Assembly (NCBI RefSeq): GCF_009653635.1
Contig: NZ_PPFD01000006.1
Coordinates: 620,001-684,000, forward strand
Direction of reading: 5' to 3'
Origin: Endozoicomonas sp. OPT23
Lineage (GTDB): Bacteria; Pseudomonadota; Gammaproteobacteria; Pseudomonadales; Endozoicomonadaceae
DNA length: 64,000 nucleotides
Below the pieces are notes generated by a model. That model did no database searches, had not been told where the DNA came from, and was given only the letters and a program-made list of their open reading frames with translations. This document shows positions 44,269 through 51,193 of this stretch, in pieces (the stretch's first letter is position 1; each line of letters starts with the position of its first letter). The translations under genes and the position numbers were made by a program.

Positions 44269-45363
44269 TTACTGCTCACCTTCAAAAGGAGTAGACACAA
44301 CTCTTATAGCTTCAGAGATAAGAATATCGTTGTAGTCATCCCAGCACTCAGAAGCAATACGTTTGAATCTTGCTAGGTAGTTCTTGCTAGGCTGATGAGT
44401 CTCTATGACTTCTTCTACTGTCTCTTCTAAGGACATATCAAGCCTGACACAGAGCTTAACTGTACGGCCTATCTTGTATCGCTCTTTCTCAAGCTTATCT
44501 AGCTTCTCATCTATAGCCTTCTTATCTTCAGACATAGCAGGCACTTCCTTAATTAAGTACTGATCTCTCAGCTTGCTTATAATAGCTACTCCCCTCTCAG
44601 GTGCAGCCTTAAGCACGATGCCGAGAGAGTTATTCTGATCTTCAGAGAGTAAACCGTACTTCTTCATTTGAGACTTACGGCGTAATGTAACCTCTGTTCT
44701 GTATGGATACTCTACCTTAACTTCTTTCAAGTATTCAGATGCAAAGTCAGAAGAGTTATGTAGTAGCTCAAGCTCTTTGTTATATGTCTTGAGCATTGGA
44801 TAAGCTGCTGTATCTCTTCTTGATACCTGAAAGCCTTGGTTAGTCTTCTGCTGATGAGCCTTTGCAAGCTTTCTGTACTCTGGCTTAGGCATCTTCTTAA
44901 GCTGTTTAATCAATGCTGCATAAGGCTTGTCTGTGTAGAAGTCTCTCTTTATATCAACATCCCATACCAGACCAGATAAGAAGTCAGAGAAGGAGCAAGA
45001 GAATATACCCTCTTCCTGTATCAGGTCGTAAGCGTCTTTGATGTTTGAGTGCTGCAACCCTTCAAGGTACTTGCTACCTAAGTGCTTAGAGTTAACTGTC
45101 AGTGTCAGATAATCTCTTGTGCCTGTACTGCCATGCCTGACAGCAGTCATCTTATAGTAAGTACTGAAGCTACCATGCGAGTGCTTAATAGTAGGGTTCT
45201 GTCTTGGGTTCTCTATATCATCTAAGTCAAGATGTCCTGTGTCAGTATCAATGTAAGCAGTGACAGCTTTACAGGTTAATCTCTTGTCTTTGATTTGTAT
45301 CTTCTCTGAATCTAACAACAGAGTAAAAGAATCCAGAGCAGGAGCTGAGTATTTAAAAGTCAT
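44269..45363 (-). CDS. Probable rolling-circle replication initiator (phage gene II/X-like)
   Basis: A 364-residue protein. The pattern in its middle (YPMLKTYNKELELL, then YPYRTEVTLRRKSQMKKYGL) resembles the CRI/gene II-X replication proteins of filamentous phages, where an RxEVTLR-type strand precedes a KxLxxLGL helix. A histidine-bearing segment (IKHSHGSFSTYYKMTAVRHG) lies near residue 60. No Walker motif is seen, so this is a nickase-type rather than helicase-type initiator. Gene II-type proteins nick one strand and start rolling-circle replication. The C-terminal 90 residues are charged and helical. About 950 bp without genes lies upstream and may hold the nick site. The family call is tentative. 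Confidence 0.55.
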   Translation of the reverse strand: MTFKYSAPALDSFTLLLDSEKIQIKDKRLTCKAVTAYIDTDTGHLDLDDIENPRQNPTIKHSHGSFSTYYKMTAVRHGSTGTRDYLTLTVNSKHLGSKYLEGLQHSNIKDAYDLIQEEGIFSCSFSDFLSGLVWDVDIKRDFYTDKPYAALIKQLKKMPKPEYRKLAKAHQQKTNQGFQVSRRDTAAYPMLKTYNKELELLHNSSDFASEYLKEVKVEYPYRTEVTLRRKSQMKKYGLLSEDQNNSLGIVLKAAPERGVAIISKLRDQYLIKEVPAMSEDKKAIDEKLDKLEKERYKIGRTVKLCVRLDMSLEETVEEVIETHQPSKNYLARFKRIASECWDDYNDILISEAIRVVSTPFEGEQ

Positions 45364-46312
45364 AGTCTTGTAATTCCGTGAATCTTAAAGATTGCTTGGG
45401 AGTACTTATTATACTAATACTGACTTATAGCTTCTACTTCTAACTGCTAGTTATTCCCTAATTTGGGAGTTTTTCCATGTATCACATACATGGTTTTCGC
45501 TACGCTCAAGAGCACAAGCCCCACTTCATAGCAGACGTGCCCACCTTCAGTAGCTGAGTAGTAGTTAAGATAGGTACGAGTGACTGTACCCACCTATCGG
45601 ATAGACTACCAAGATAGAATAAAGTATCTAGTATCCTAGACAAATAACCCTACAGGATACCCTGTTCTCTCTATAGCATGATGTAATTATTTCCACCTAC
45701 AAAAGCCCTCCCTCTCTCACAAGTTCAGCACCAGCCTAGCAAGTACCCGTACGGGGCAGGGCACTTTGGTATATAGGGGGAATACCTAACACAATCCGAA
45801 TCAAGTATTTGAATCTGACATCAAAGTTGAAGAATATTTTCCAAGTTATTTCTGAGTATGTACTTAGGTTCTGTACTTAGAAAAAGAACCCTAACCAAGA
45901 AGGCTAGGGAATTAGTCGATGACCGATAGAGCTTGTACTGCCTCTTGCACCTCAAAGACAGAGAGATTACAAGACTGTTAATCATTGGGCGAACTGCTTT
46001 CTTCTTCCAGCTTGAGACCGTGGCGCTACTGACTGCTGCTCCCTACTCTGCACTGCAAAAGCGGTTAATCATCCCTACGGGATCGAGTGCCTCCCTGTGG
46101 TCGTTACAACAGACCTGTGCAATCGGGTAGCCTGAGTCTGATAGACGACTGAGAGCGCCCTATTGGAGCCTGAGTAGTGAATTGAAGGGAAGAGAGGGAA
46201 TTAGTACAGAAGGTGAAGAGACAGATGCCGCCTTTCTCTGGCTGGTCGTTGATTGGTTCTTGACTCCTGTAGGAATCAGAGTACCTCAGGGGCTGCTGTA
46301 GCCCCTATCTTT
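45364..46312. other. Long non-coding region upstream of rep (possible replication origin)
   Basis: About 950 bp with no gene I can support. It contains a stem-loop CCATGTA / TACATGG (45475-45493) followed by TTTT, a perfect CCCGTACGGG palindrome (45746-45755), and two inverted copies of the AAGTACA motif (TGTACTT at 45859 and 45872). A terminator-like hairpin is at 46288-46306. Such a gene-free stretch in a compact element suggests an origin and promoter region. Confidence 0.4.
46288..46306 (-). terminator. Hairpin at the end of the small-gene operon
   Basis: A perfect 7-bp stem (AGGGGCT / AGCCCCT) with a 5-nt loop lies 7 bp after the last gene of the overlapping chain. No U-tract follows on the minus strand, so termination is plausible but not certain. 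Confidence 0.45.
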
Positions 46313-46477
46313 CTATACCAGTACCAATGCTCGGGTCTGTGCTTCTGCCTTAAGAGCGGCCTGCTTGACCAATAGTACATCCATCACTGAAGAGTCAGAA
46401 CTGGCATCGAGAATAAGCCGTTGCAGGAGCTGTAAGTAAGCTACTAACTCTACTACTGTCAGAGTACTGATATCCAT
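46313..46477 (-). CDS. 54-residue helical protein of the element
   Basis: A short frame starting MDISTLTVVELVAYLQLLQR and ending QTRALVLV, with an amphipathic helical pattern and no membrane segment. Its ATG overlaps the TAA stop of the preceding gene (TAATG), the same coupling used elsewhere in this chain, which supports it as a real gene. It is the last of seven overlapping genes and is followed by a hairpin. Function unknown. Confidence 0.6.
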   Translation of the reverse strand: MDISTLTVVELVAYLQLLQRLILDASSDSSVMDVLLVKQAALKAEAQTRALVLV

Positions 46478-46728
46478 TAGGCAGGAGTCACTTCAGTAGT
46501 AGTAACAACCTTCCAAGGAGATGCAGCAAGAGCACCAGTGCTTACGTACAGAACACCTGTCTCAGTGATAGCACAAGCACCAAGCTTCTTACCTGACTTC
46601 TCAGGGTTGTTAATAGGGTGGCCTACGTCTGCCAAGTTAGCGACTGTTACAGTAGGGAACGGAATAGCCAGTGCTACCGCTTCTACTGCTTTGGTAGGGA
46701 TATCGCCGATAAGATTAGAGTATGCCAT
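46477..46728 (-). CDS. 83-residue small protein, possibly structural
   Basis: Begins MAYSNLIGDIPTKAVE. It is rich in beta-prone and small residues, with ACAITETGVLYVSTGALAAS before a C-terminal tail. The pattern resembles small virion decoration or fibre proteins (a VYVSTGA..SPW-type ending) but I cannot name a family. Its ATG overlaps or abuts the stop of the previous gene. If it is a virion protein the element would be more phage-like than its other genes suggest. Confidence 0.5.
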   Translation of the reverse strand: MAYSNLIGDIPTKAVEAVALAIPFPTVTVANLADVGHPINNPEKSGKKLGACAITETGVLYVSTGALAASPWKVVTTTEVTPA

Positions 46729-47045
46729 TATAGAAAGTCTCCTTGTGAGGTTGTGTAGTGTCCCTTTGTACGGGCTGTGGTTTGTGTACTTGCATCTCCA
46801 AATGGATGATGAGTAGTAGCTTTGCCAGCCTTACGACTGATGCCTTCTGCTTCAATCAGGTTGAACTGATGCAGCATGTTATCTGGTACACCCAAGCGAG
46901 CAGCAGCCTGACCATCAATGAACGTGTCTACAGACCAAGAGCAAGTACCAGCAGTAATACACCCTGAGTTCGTGACACTAAACTCTGATCCTTCAAGGTA
47001 GGGAGCTAGAAGATTGCACTTCTTAAGCTGTTTCTTCAGAGACAT
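46728..47045 (-). CDS. 105-residue protein of unknown function
   Basis: The start is taken at 47045 (MSLKKQLKKCNLLAPYLEGS) because GGAGGT lies five bases upstream, although the frame is open 16 codons earlier. A short basic N-terminus is followed by a Ser/Thr/Gly-rich segment with two cysteines (NSGCITAGTCSWSVD) and a polar C-terminus with HHPF. It overlaps the end of the LysM gene by 23 bp. No family recognised. Confidence 0.55.
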   Translation of the reverse strand: MSLKKQLKKCNLLAPYLEGSEFSVTNSGCITAGTCSWSVDTFIDGQAAARLGVPDNMLHQFNLIEAEGISRKAGKATTHHPFGDASTQTTARTKGHYTTSQGDFL

Positions 47046-47205
47046 TCTGCACCTCCTTATTGACAGGGAGCTTAATAGTTTGACCTTCAGCAATCAGCTT
47101 AGGGTTACGGATACCATTCAGAGACTGAAGCTTAGACACAGTAGTGCCAGCTCTGGAAGCAATACCCGCTAAGGTATCACCTCCTTGTACTTGGACTTCT
47201 CTCAC
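47023..47205 (-). CDS. 60-residue LysM-domain protein
   Basis: Almost the whole protein is one LysM motif: VQGGDTLAGIASRAGTTVSK, then LQSLNGIRNPKLIAEGQTIKLP, matching the GDTLxxIA ... LxxLNxIxNPxLIxxGQxLxxP consensus. LysM domains bind the glycan of peptidoglycan. There is no signal peptide and no catalytic domain, so it may act at the cell wall after lysis, within a virion, or as a targeting module for a neighbouring protein. It overlaps both neighbours by 4-23 bp. Confidence 0.75.
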   Translation of the reverse strand: MREVQVQGGDTLAGIASRAGTTVSKLQSLNGIRNPKLIAEGQTIKLPVNKEVQNVSEETA

Positions 47206-47423
47206 TCTGCACCTTCCTTGTAGTCAAGAGGGACAAAGTACATACGGCCATCTTCTTCTACCTGCTTACAGTTCAGACCAATGTAGCAGCGTGTTACATC
47301 TCCTGCACCGAGAGAGCAAGGCACTCGCCCTTTATGGTCTTGAGAAGGAGACCAGTACTTAGTCTTCTCTTCTTGCAGGCAGGTCGTACCCTTGTACATA
47401 TCTTGATTAACACCAAATGTCAT
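47202..47423 (-). CDS. 73-residue cysteine-containing protein
   Basis: A polar protein starting MTFGVNQDMYKGTTCLQEEK with four cysteines (TTCLQ, VPCSL, TRCYI, LNCKQ) spaced so that two disulfides or a metal site are possible. The ending is acidic. The start overlaps the stop of the AP2-domain gene (ATGA), and its stop overlaps the LysM start. No family recognised. Confidence 0.55.
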   Translation of the reverse strand: MTFGVNQDMYKGTTCLQEEKTKYWSPSQDHKGRVPCSLGAGDVTRCYIGLNCKQVEEDGRMYFVPLDYKEGAE

Positions 47424-47569
47424 GCCTGATTCTCCTTGAAAGCTAAGTATGCAACTGAGGCTTCTTCTGCTGTATCGAAGTAACCGATATGAACTGTCTT
47501 ACCATTGCATCGAGCTTGAGCCTTGAACCGGCCTGAACGCTTGTTGAATGTATAACCTTTGGCTGTCAT
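47420..47569 (-). CDS. 49-residue AP2/ERF-domain DNA-binding microprotein
   Basis: The whole frame is one AP2 domain: GYTFNKRSGRFKAQARCNGK, then TVHIGYFDTAEEASVAYLAF. This is the three-stranded sheet plus helix pattern (W/F-K-A-x-I/R, HLGYFDTxEEAAxAYxxA) found in plant AP2/ERF factors and in phage HNH endonucleases and integrases. Here it stands alone, with no nuclease domain. Its ATG overlaps the stop of the preceding gene (TAATG) and its stop overlaps the next start (ATGA). It probably binds DNA of the element or host. Confidence 0.75.
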   Translation of the reverse strand: MTAKGYTFNKRSGRFKAQARCNGKTVHIGYFDTAEEASVAYLAFKENQA

Positions 47570-47997
47570 TACTTGACTCTCCCTTTCATAGCTGTAAGAA
47601 GTTTGCTGTAGAGACTTGTACCCTTAGGTGTCTCAAGTGTTTCAACAGTCAGAGCCATATCAGACAGACCGGAGATTCTTGCATCTTCAGCAGCTTCAGC
47701 GGCTTGCTCTTCTGCCAGTAACTCAGCTTGAATACGCTTGGCCTCGCTCTCTTCCCACTTCTGGAAAGCTGCTAAGTCTTTCTCGTACTTAACCAGAGCT
47801 TTGTAGTCAGCCTGTACAGCAGAGTTGATCTTGGACAGAGAGTTAGAAAGAGACTCCATGTCTTCAGAATCCATGTGATTACAAGCAAACTGATCAAAGT
47901 AGGAATTAAGGTTCCCTCTTAGTGCATCTAGACCAAGCTGGTTGAAGCTGTGCTCAATCTTAGGCTTCACTGGTTGTACTGTAATTTGCTTGCTCAT
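47569..47997 (-). CDS. 142-residue coiled-coil protein of the element
   Basis: A charged protein with a long helical region at about residues 45-110, rich in Ala/Glu/Lys (KYEKDLAAFQKWEESEAKRI), typical of a coiled coil, and a basic C-terminus (LLTAMKGRVK). No signal peptide. The start overlaps the previous stop by 4 bp (ATGA type). No family recognised; a scaffolding-like or DNA-associated role is only a guess. Confidence 0.55.
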   Translation of the reverse strand: MSKQITVQPVKPKIEHSFNQLGLDALRGNLNSYFDQFACNHMDSEDMESLSNSLSKINSAVQADYKALVKYEKDLAAFQKWEESEAKRIQAELLAEEQAAEAAEDARISGLSDMALTVETLETPKGTSLYSKLLTAMKGRVK

Positions 47998-48248
47998 CGG
48001 TACTGCTCCTTCTGATACTTCTTCACACCACCGGACAGGCTGCCACTTCCCATACGAGACAGGGCATCTGCATTAGCTTGAATTCCTTCGACTGAGGAAC
48101 CTTTCAACTCATTAGGCATGAACAAGCTCAGGGCTTCTGCTTCTTGCTGTGGAGTCTTTGTACTTTGGTAACGGTCTTGACCTGTGATCTTGATTCCATT
48201 ACGTAACTTCTCTTGGAGGTCATATCCTCCATTAGTGCTTGTAACCAT
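47994..48248 (-). CDS. 84-residue protein of unknown function, first of the overlapping chain
   Basis: Starts MVTSTNGGYDLQEKLRNGIK; polar, with a Ser/Gly-rich segment (RMGSGSLSGGVKKYQ) near the C-terminus. AGGAGA lies upstream of the start on the minus strand, the best Shine-Dalgarno in this cluster, which fits its role as the first gene of the coupled chain. No family recognised. Confidence 0.55.
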   Translation of the reverse strand: MVTSTNGGYDLQEKLRNGIKITGQDRYQSTKTPQQEAEALSLFMPNELKGSSVEGIQANADALSRMGSGSLSGGVKKYQKEQYR

Positions 48249-48409
48249 ATAGGTTCTCCTATCGGGGTTTTGTAGGTAGTAGGGAGTAGTTGAAGTGAGT
48301 AGTTTGAAGTCAGTACTCAGGACTTGGAGACTTGCATGACTAAAGGCAAGTTCTTTACGATGCGGTAGTAAAAGGGATGGTGAACGAGGTACTAACTGAG
48401 CGACGAGGG

Positions 48410-49312
48410 TCAGATAATCCCCATATCAGTAAAGGCATCAATCCTTTCCTGTGACCATCCTTTGGTCTTCTTATCTCTCTCCAGAAGCTTAACTACCTCT
48501 GGCTTCAGTTCGATCATCTTCTGAACTCTGAAAGACAAGTACTCCTGACCTTCTGAAGTAATGTAGGTATTCTGTTGTGTATAAGACTTCCCGTTCTTAC
48601 CTCTCTTCTCAACAGAAGTAGCTCTTACATATCCTTTCTGCACCGCAGATTGAATAGGCTTGTTCTTCAGGCCAATCCATTTGATGTGTCGAAGAAGAGC
48701 AAAGAAGTCCTTCTGAACAGGGTAAGCTGTCTTGAATGCAGCATTACGAGCATGAGACATATACACATCTCTGATACAGCAGTCTGAGTAAATGTCTACC
48801 AGCTCTTTCTGAGCCAGCTTCATATTAGTACCAGCAGTTTGCATTTGAGATTGTAAGCTACTGAGCTGAGCTTCACTGATACGCTTGAGCAGAGTATCCA
48901 TAGCCTCGAATGCTTGAACATAGGCATCGTGTATCGCTTCTGTCTTCTTGCCTGTCATACCCATCAAGAGATAATAACAAGCTGCTTTGTTCAGGGAGTA
49001 AGTAGGTCTTAGGTCACCCTGACTTGTCTCGTACTCTTCAGAGAAGACTTTGTATGGCCTAGTTGAGGTGGGCGCATTTTTTCGCCCACCTATTTCATCT
49101 TCAGGGTTCCAGAAATCAACAGCTTGGAAGCGAGACCGAACTCTCTTCATCAAATCTTTGTGCAACCTGCCAGTGTCAGCAGCGATACAACGTAGATCAA
49201 TCCAACCTGAGCTATCAAAGCCGAGCTTGACTTCTACCTTGTGAAGCTCTTGAATCTTGCTGTATTCAGCTTGTACTTCTGAGTCTGTGAGTGTTTCAGT
49301 AGTAGTATTCAT
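48410..49312 (-). CDS. Rha-like phage regulatory protein
   Basis: A 300-residue protein. Residues about 35-140 follow the layout of the Rha domain of phage regulatory proteins: IDLRCIAADTGRLHKDLMKR, then LRPTYSLNKAACYYLLMGMTGKK and a helix with AIHDAYVQAFEAMD. The C-terminal part is helical and basic, with a winged-helix-like TYITSEGQEYLSFRVQKMIE. Rha proteins and related antirepressors act in phage gene control and host interference. An internal inverted repeat (GGTGGGCG / CGCCCACC at about 49069-49092) lies inside the coding sequence. Confidence 0.65.
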   Translation of the reverse strand: MNTTTETLTDSEVQAEYSKIQELHKVEVKLGFDSSGWIDLRCIAADTGRLHKDLMKRVRSRFQAVDFWNPEDEIGGRKNAPTSTRPYKVFSEEYETSQGDLRPTYSLNKAACYYLLMGMTGKKTEAIHDAYVQAFEAMDTLLKRISEAQLSSLQSQMQTAGTNMKLAQKELVDIYSDCCIRDVYMSHARNAAFKTAYPVQKDFFALLRHIKWIGLKNKPIQSAVQKGYVRATSVEKRGKNGKSYTQQNTYITSEGQEYLSFRVQKMIELKPEVVKLLERDKKTKGWSQERIDAFTDMGII

Positions 49313-49609
49313 TATGAGTTTCCCTCATTAAAAAGCTCACTCAGCAAGACCCATCCATTACAAGCCCATAACGAGGAAACTACCCGTAATGGCAAGCTGA
49401 ATAAGCTTTCTGATGAAGCGTTATGGTTTGATGTATGCCTTGGGTAAGGCAGCAGAGAAGTAGCCTGAAACGGCTTTAAAACTGATTTGCTAGGCGCAAG
49501 AAATCTTGCTCCTGACGGGTTGTACTAGGCGCTCAATTTTAAGCGCCTGCTCTATTCGATACAGTCAGCTAGGAATTCAATCCGCTTTATGTGTATCTAT
49601 AGTATGGGT
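49313..49609. other. Intergenic region with hairpin and promoter-like box
   Basis: 297 bp upstream of the Rha-like gene. It contains a 7-bp stem (AGGCGCT / AGCGCCT, 49527-49548) and, at 49594-49615, a box TATCTATAG-N3-GGGTTTATTC that recurs with the same spacing at 50551-50572 upstream of the winged-helix gene. On the minus strand this reads GAATAAACCC...CTATAGATA, with a TATAGAT -10-like core. Confidence 0.4.
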
Positions 49610-49891
49610 TTATTCCAGCCCTAGTCCTGCAAGGGGTTCAAATATTGGCTTGTCTACCACAATAGATAATTCCCTCCCCAATTCAGGGGCTATCGGGTGA
49701 GCCTTACCCCAAGACGAAAGGGACAGACTAGCCAGTACTGTCTCATACTGCCTGCTATAGGCGCTCAGAAGCGCTTGAACGACAGTAGGACTATGATTGC
49801 CTGCCTTGCTCAGCTCGCCCTGTAATCGGGCTTCAAGGAGTGCTCTGATCGCCTCTGCTGTATCGTCCTGTAGCTGTAATAGAGTGGGCAT
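49610..49891 (-). CDS. 93-residue helical protein of the element
   Basis: A Leu/Ala/Gln-rich, mostly helical protein (MPTLLQLQDDTAEAIRALLE) with no membrane segment or signal peptide and a short Gly-containing C-terminus (PLAGLGLE). It lies 23 bp after the winged-helix gene and is probably cotranscribed. No family recognised. Confidence 0.5.
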   Translation of the reverse strand: MPTLLQLQDDTAEAIRALLEARLQGELSKAGNHSPTVVQALLSAYSRQYETVLASLSLSSWGKAHPIAPELGRELSIVVDKPIFEPLAGLGLE

Positions 49892-49914
49892 ATATTGTCC
49901 TATTAAGACTCAGC

Positions 49915-50406
49915 CTAGAACTCAGCGTCTGGGTCTAATCCTGAAGGGTGGTAAGTAGGAGATGCAGTAGGTGCAGTGTTAAGGGTCAGCGAGGTGCAGC
50001 CTGAAGCTTCTTGCTCCGGTACTTGCTCTGCTACTGACTCTGAAGTAGCAAGAGATGGGAAGAACTTTCTGAGATCATTACCAGTCTCTACGTACAAGTA
50101 GTCAGCAAAGCCTTTCTTGCTGGAGACAGTAGTAATTAACCCTGCTTCCTTCAGTGCCTTGATAGCTCTTCTCACTGCCTGAACACCTAATCCGGTCTTC
50201 TCCGCCAGAGTTCCGGCTGTAGGCTGGTAATGCTTCAGTACTGTCTTGCCGTCGTGCATCGACATAAACAGAAAGTCATCTGCCATTACGAACCAGACAG
50301 AGAAGGCTTGACCACCTTTGAGCTTAAGTAACGCTTCCCTTGAATACTTCTGGGTCAGAGTGGTCTTCTTACCCTCTGCGTTCTTTACTCCTTTGAGATT
50401 TAGCAT
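49915..50406 (-). CDS. Winged-helix DNA-binding protein of the element (possible initiator or repressor)
   Basis: A 163-residue protein from the ATG at 50406 (MLNLKGVKNAEGKK); the frame is open 23 codons further upstream and a GTG or ATG there cannot be excluded. The core is a winged helix (LAEKTGLGVQAVRRAIKALK, then EAGLITTVSS and a wing with DYLYVE), resembling replisome-organiser or plasmid control proteins. The C-terminus is Ser/Thr/Pro-rich and disordered. It is encoded directly downstream of the iteron-like array and the 18-bp palindrome, which makes it the best candidate to bind them. Confidence 0.6.
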   Translation of the reverse strand: MLNLKGVKNAEGKKTTLTQKYSREALLKLKGGQAFSVWFVMADDFLFMSMHDGKTVLKHYQPTAGTLAEKTGLGVQAVRRAIKALKEAGLITTVSSKKGFADYLYVETGNDLRKFFPSLATSESVAEQVPEQEASGCTSLTLNTAPTASPTYHPSGLDPDAEF

Positions 50407-50550
50407 GGTATGTGAACTCCATTTGAATAACTCCTCTCTGATAAGCCTCATCCTTCTCAAGCCCAAACCAAGCACATACTTGGAAGGCAGTCAGGAAGAG
50501 TTATTCAGATAAAGTTGTTTGGTTAAAAGGTCAGCCTTGAGGAAGCTGTA

Positions 50551-50572
50551 TATCTATAGGGTGGGTTTATTC
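50551..50572 (-). promoter_or_regulatory. Repeated promoter-like box upstream of the winged-helix gene
   Basis: TATCTATAG and GGGTTTATTC with 3 bp between them, the same arrangement as at 49594-49615. On the minus strand it reads GAATAAACCC...CTATAGATA with a TATAGAT -10-like core 76 bp before the longest possible start. Probably a promoter or shared operator. Confidence 0.4.
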
Positions 50573-50591
50573 AGAAGGGATCAGAAATATC

Positions 50592-50609
50592 TGTCTAGCA
50601 TGCTAGACA
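50592..50609. promoter_or_regulatory. 18-bp perfect palindrome
   Basis: TGTCTAGCATGCTAGACA is perfectly self-complementary with no loop, as expected for an operator bound by a dimeric repressor or initiator. It lies between the winged-helix gene promoter box and the iteron-like array. Confidence 0.55.
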
Positions 50610-50640
50610 TTTTTAGGCATTTAGCAGAAGTTGGTTGAAT

Positions 50641-50747
50641 TTCGATCAATATAAGGGGTGTTATCAATATTAATAAGGGGGTCTATTCAATATTAATAAG
50701 GGGGTGTTATTAAAATTAATAAGAGGGTCTATTCAATATTGATAAAC
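50641..50747. repeat. Iteron-like array, 23-bp period
   Basis: TCAATATTAATAAGGGGGT-type units begin at 50664, 50687, 50710 and 50733, exactly 23 bp apart, with a partial degenerate unit before the first. About two helical turns per unit places all copies on one face of the DNA, typical of initiator-binding iterons or a repressor array. Confidence 0.7.
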
Positions 50748-50749
50748 AT

Positions 50750-50783
50750 ACCAATACTTTTACCAATACTTTTACCAATACTC
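50750..50783. repeat. 12-bp tandem repeats next to the iteron array
   Basis: ACCAATACTTTT occurs three times in tandem, starting at 50750, 50762 and 50774 (the last copy incomplete). It is AT-rich and directly adjoins the 23-bp array, so it could be the DNA-unwinding part of an origin. The rest of the region up to 51193 has two ACAGAGCGCTCTAT boxes (50877-50890 and 51156-51169) and no gene I can support. Confidence 0.6.
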
Positions 50784-51110
50784 TTTCCAAGGGATTTAAG
50801 GCTACTACTCTCTGACTTCTCTCCAGAGAAGGAAGAAGGAAGATAGAAGAAGTTCAATATATGATTACTGTCGTAGACAGAGCGCTCTATGGCTAAAGCC
50901 TATACGATGCAATAGTTGTCTTTGCAGAGCAAAGCCAGTAGAAGGGCTTGAATACTGTATAGCTGGTCAAAGAGGTATCAAGGGAGCAGCAAGAATAGAG
51001 CCTTATTCAGTTGATCAGTGACCGACTACCCTCCTACTGCATCTCACTTCAATAGTGCAACCTTATCACCTCCGCATCGACAAGGCTCACGACCACTAAA
51101 GGAACTACTC

Positions 51111-51127
51111 TCTCAGCTCTGCTGAGA
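51111..51127 (-). terminator. Hairpin downstream of the integrase gene
   Basis: A 7-bp perfect stem (TCTCAGC / GCTGAGA) with a 3-nt loop lies 67 bp beyond the integrase stop. No U-tract follows, so its role as terminator is uncertain. Confidence 0.35.
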
Positions 51128-51193
51128 CCTTACCCAAGACCTCCATACAGAGCCAACAGAGCGCTCTATCGGTACAGTAGTCCTAATCCATCA

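Noticed and set aside
45933-46130. 65-codon plus-strand frame in the element's long gene-free region
   Set aside because: Opposite strand to every other gene of the element, no domain, no ribosome-binding site.
49069-49092. GC-rich inverted repeat resembling a terminator
   Set aside because: It lies inside the Rha-like coding sequence and has no trailing T-tract on either strand.
50641-50783. CRISPR array
   Set aside because: The repeats are direct tandem units of 23 and 12 bp without unique spacers, and no cas gene is nearby.
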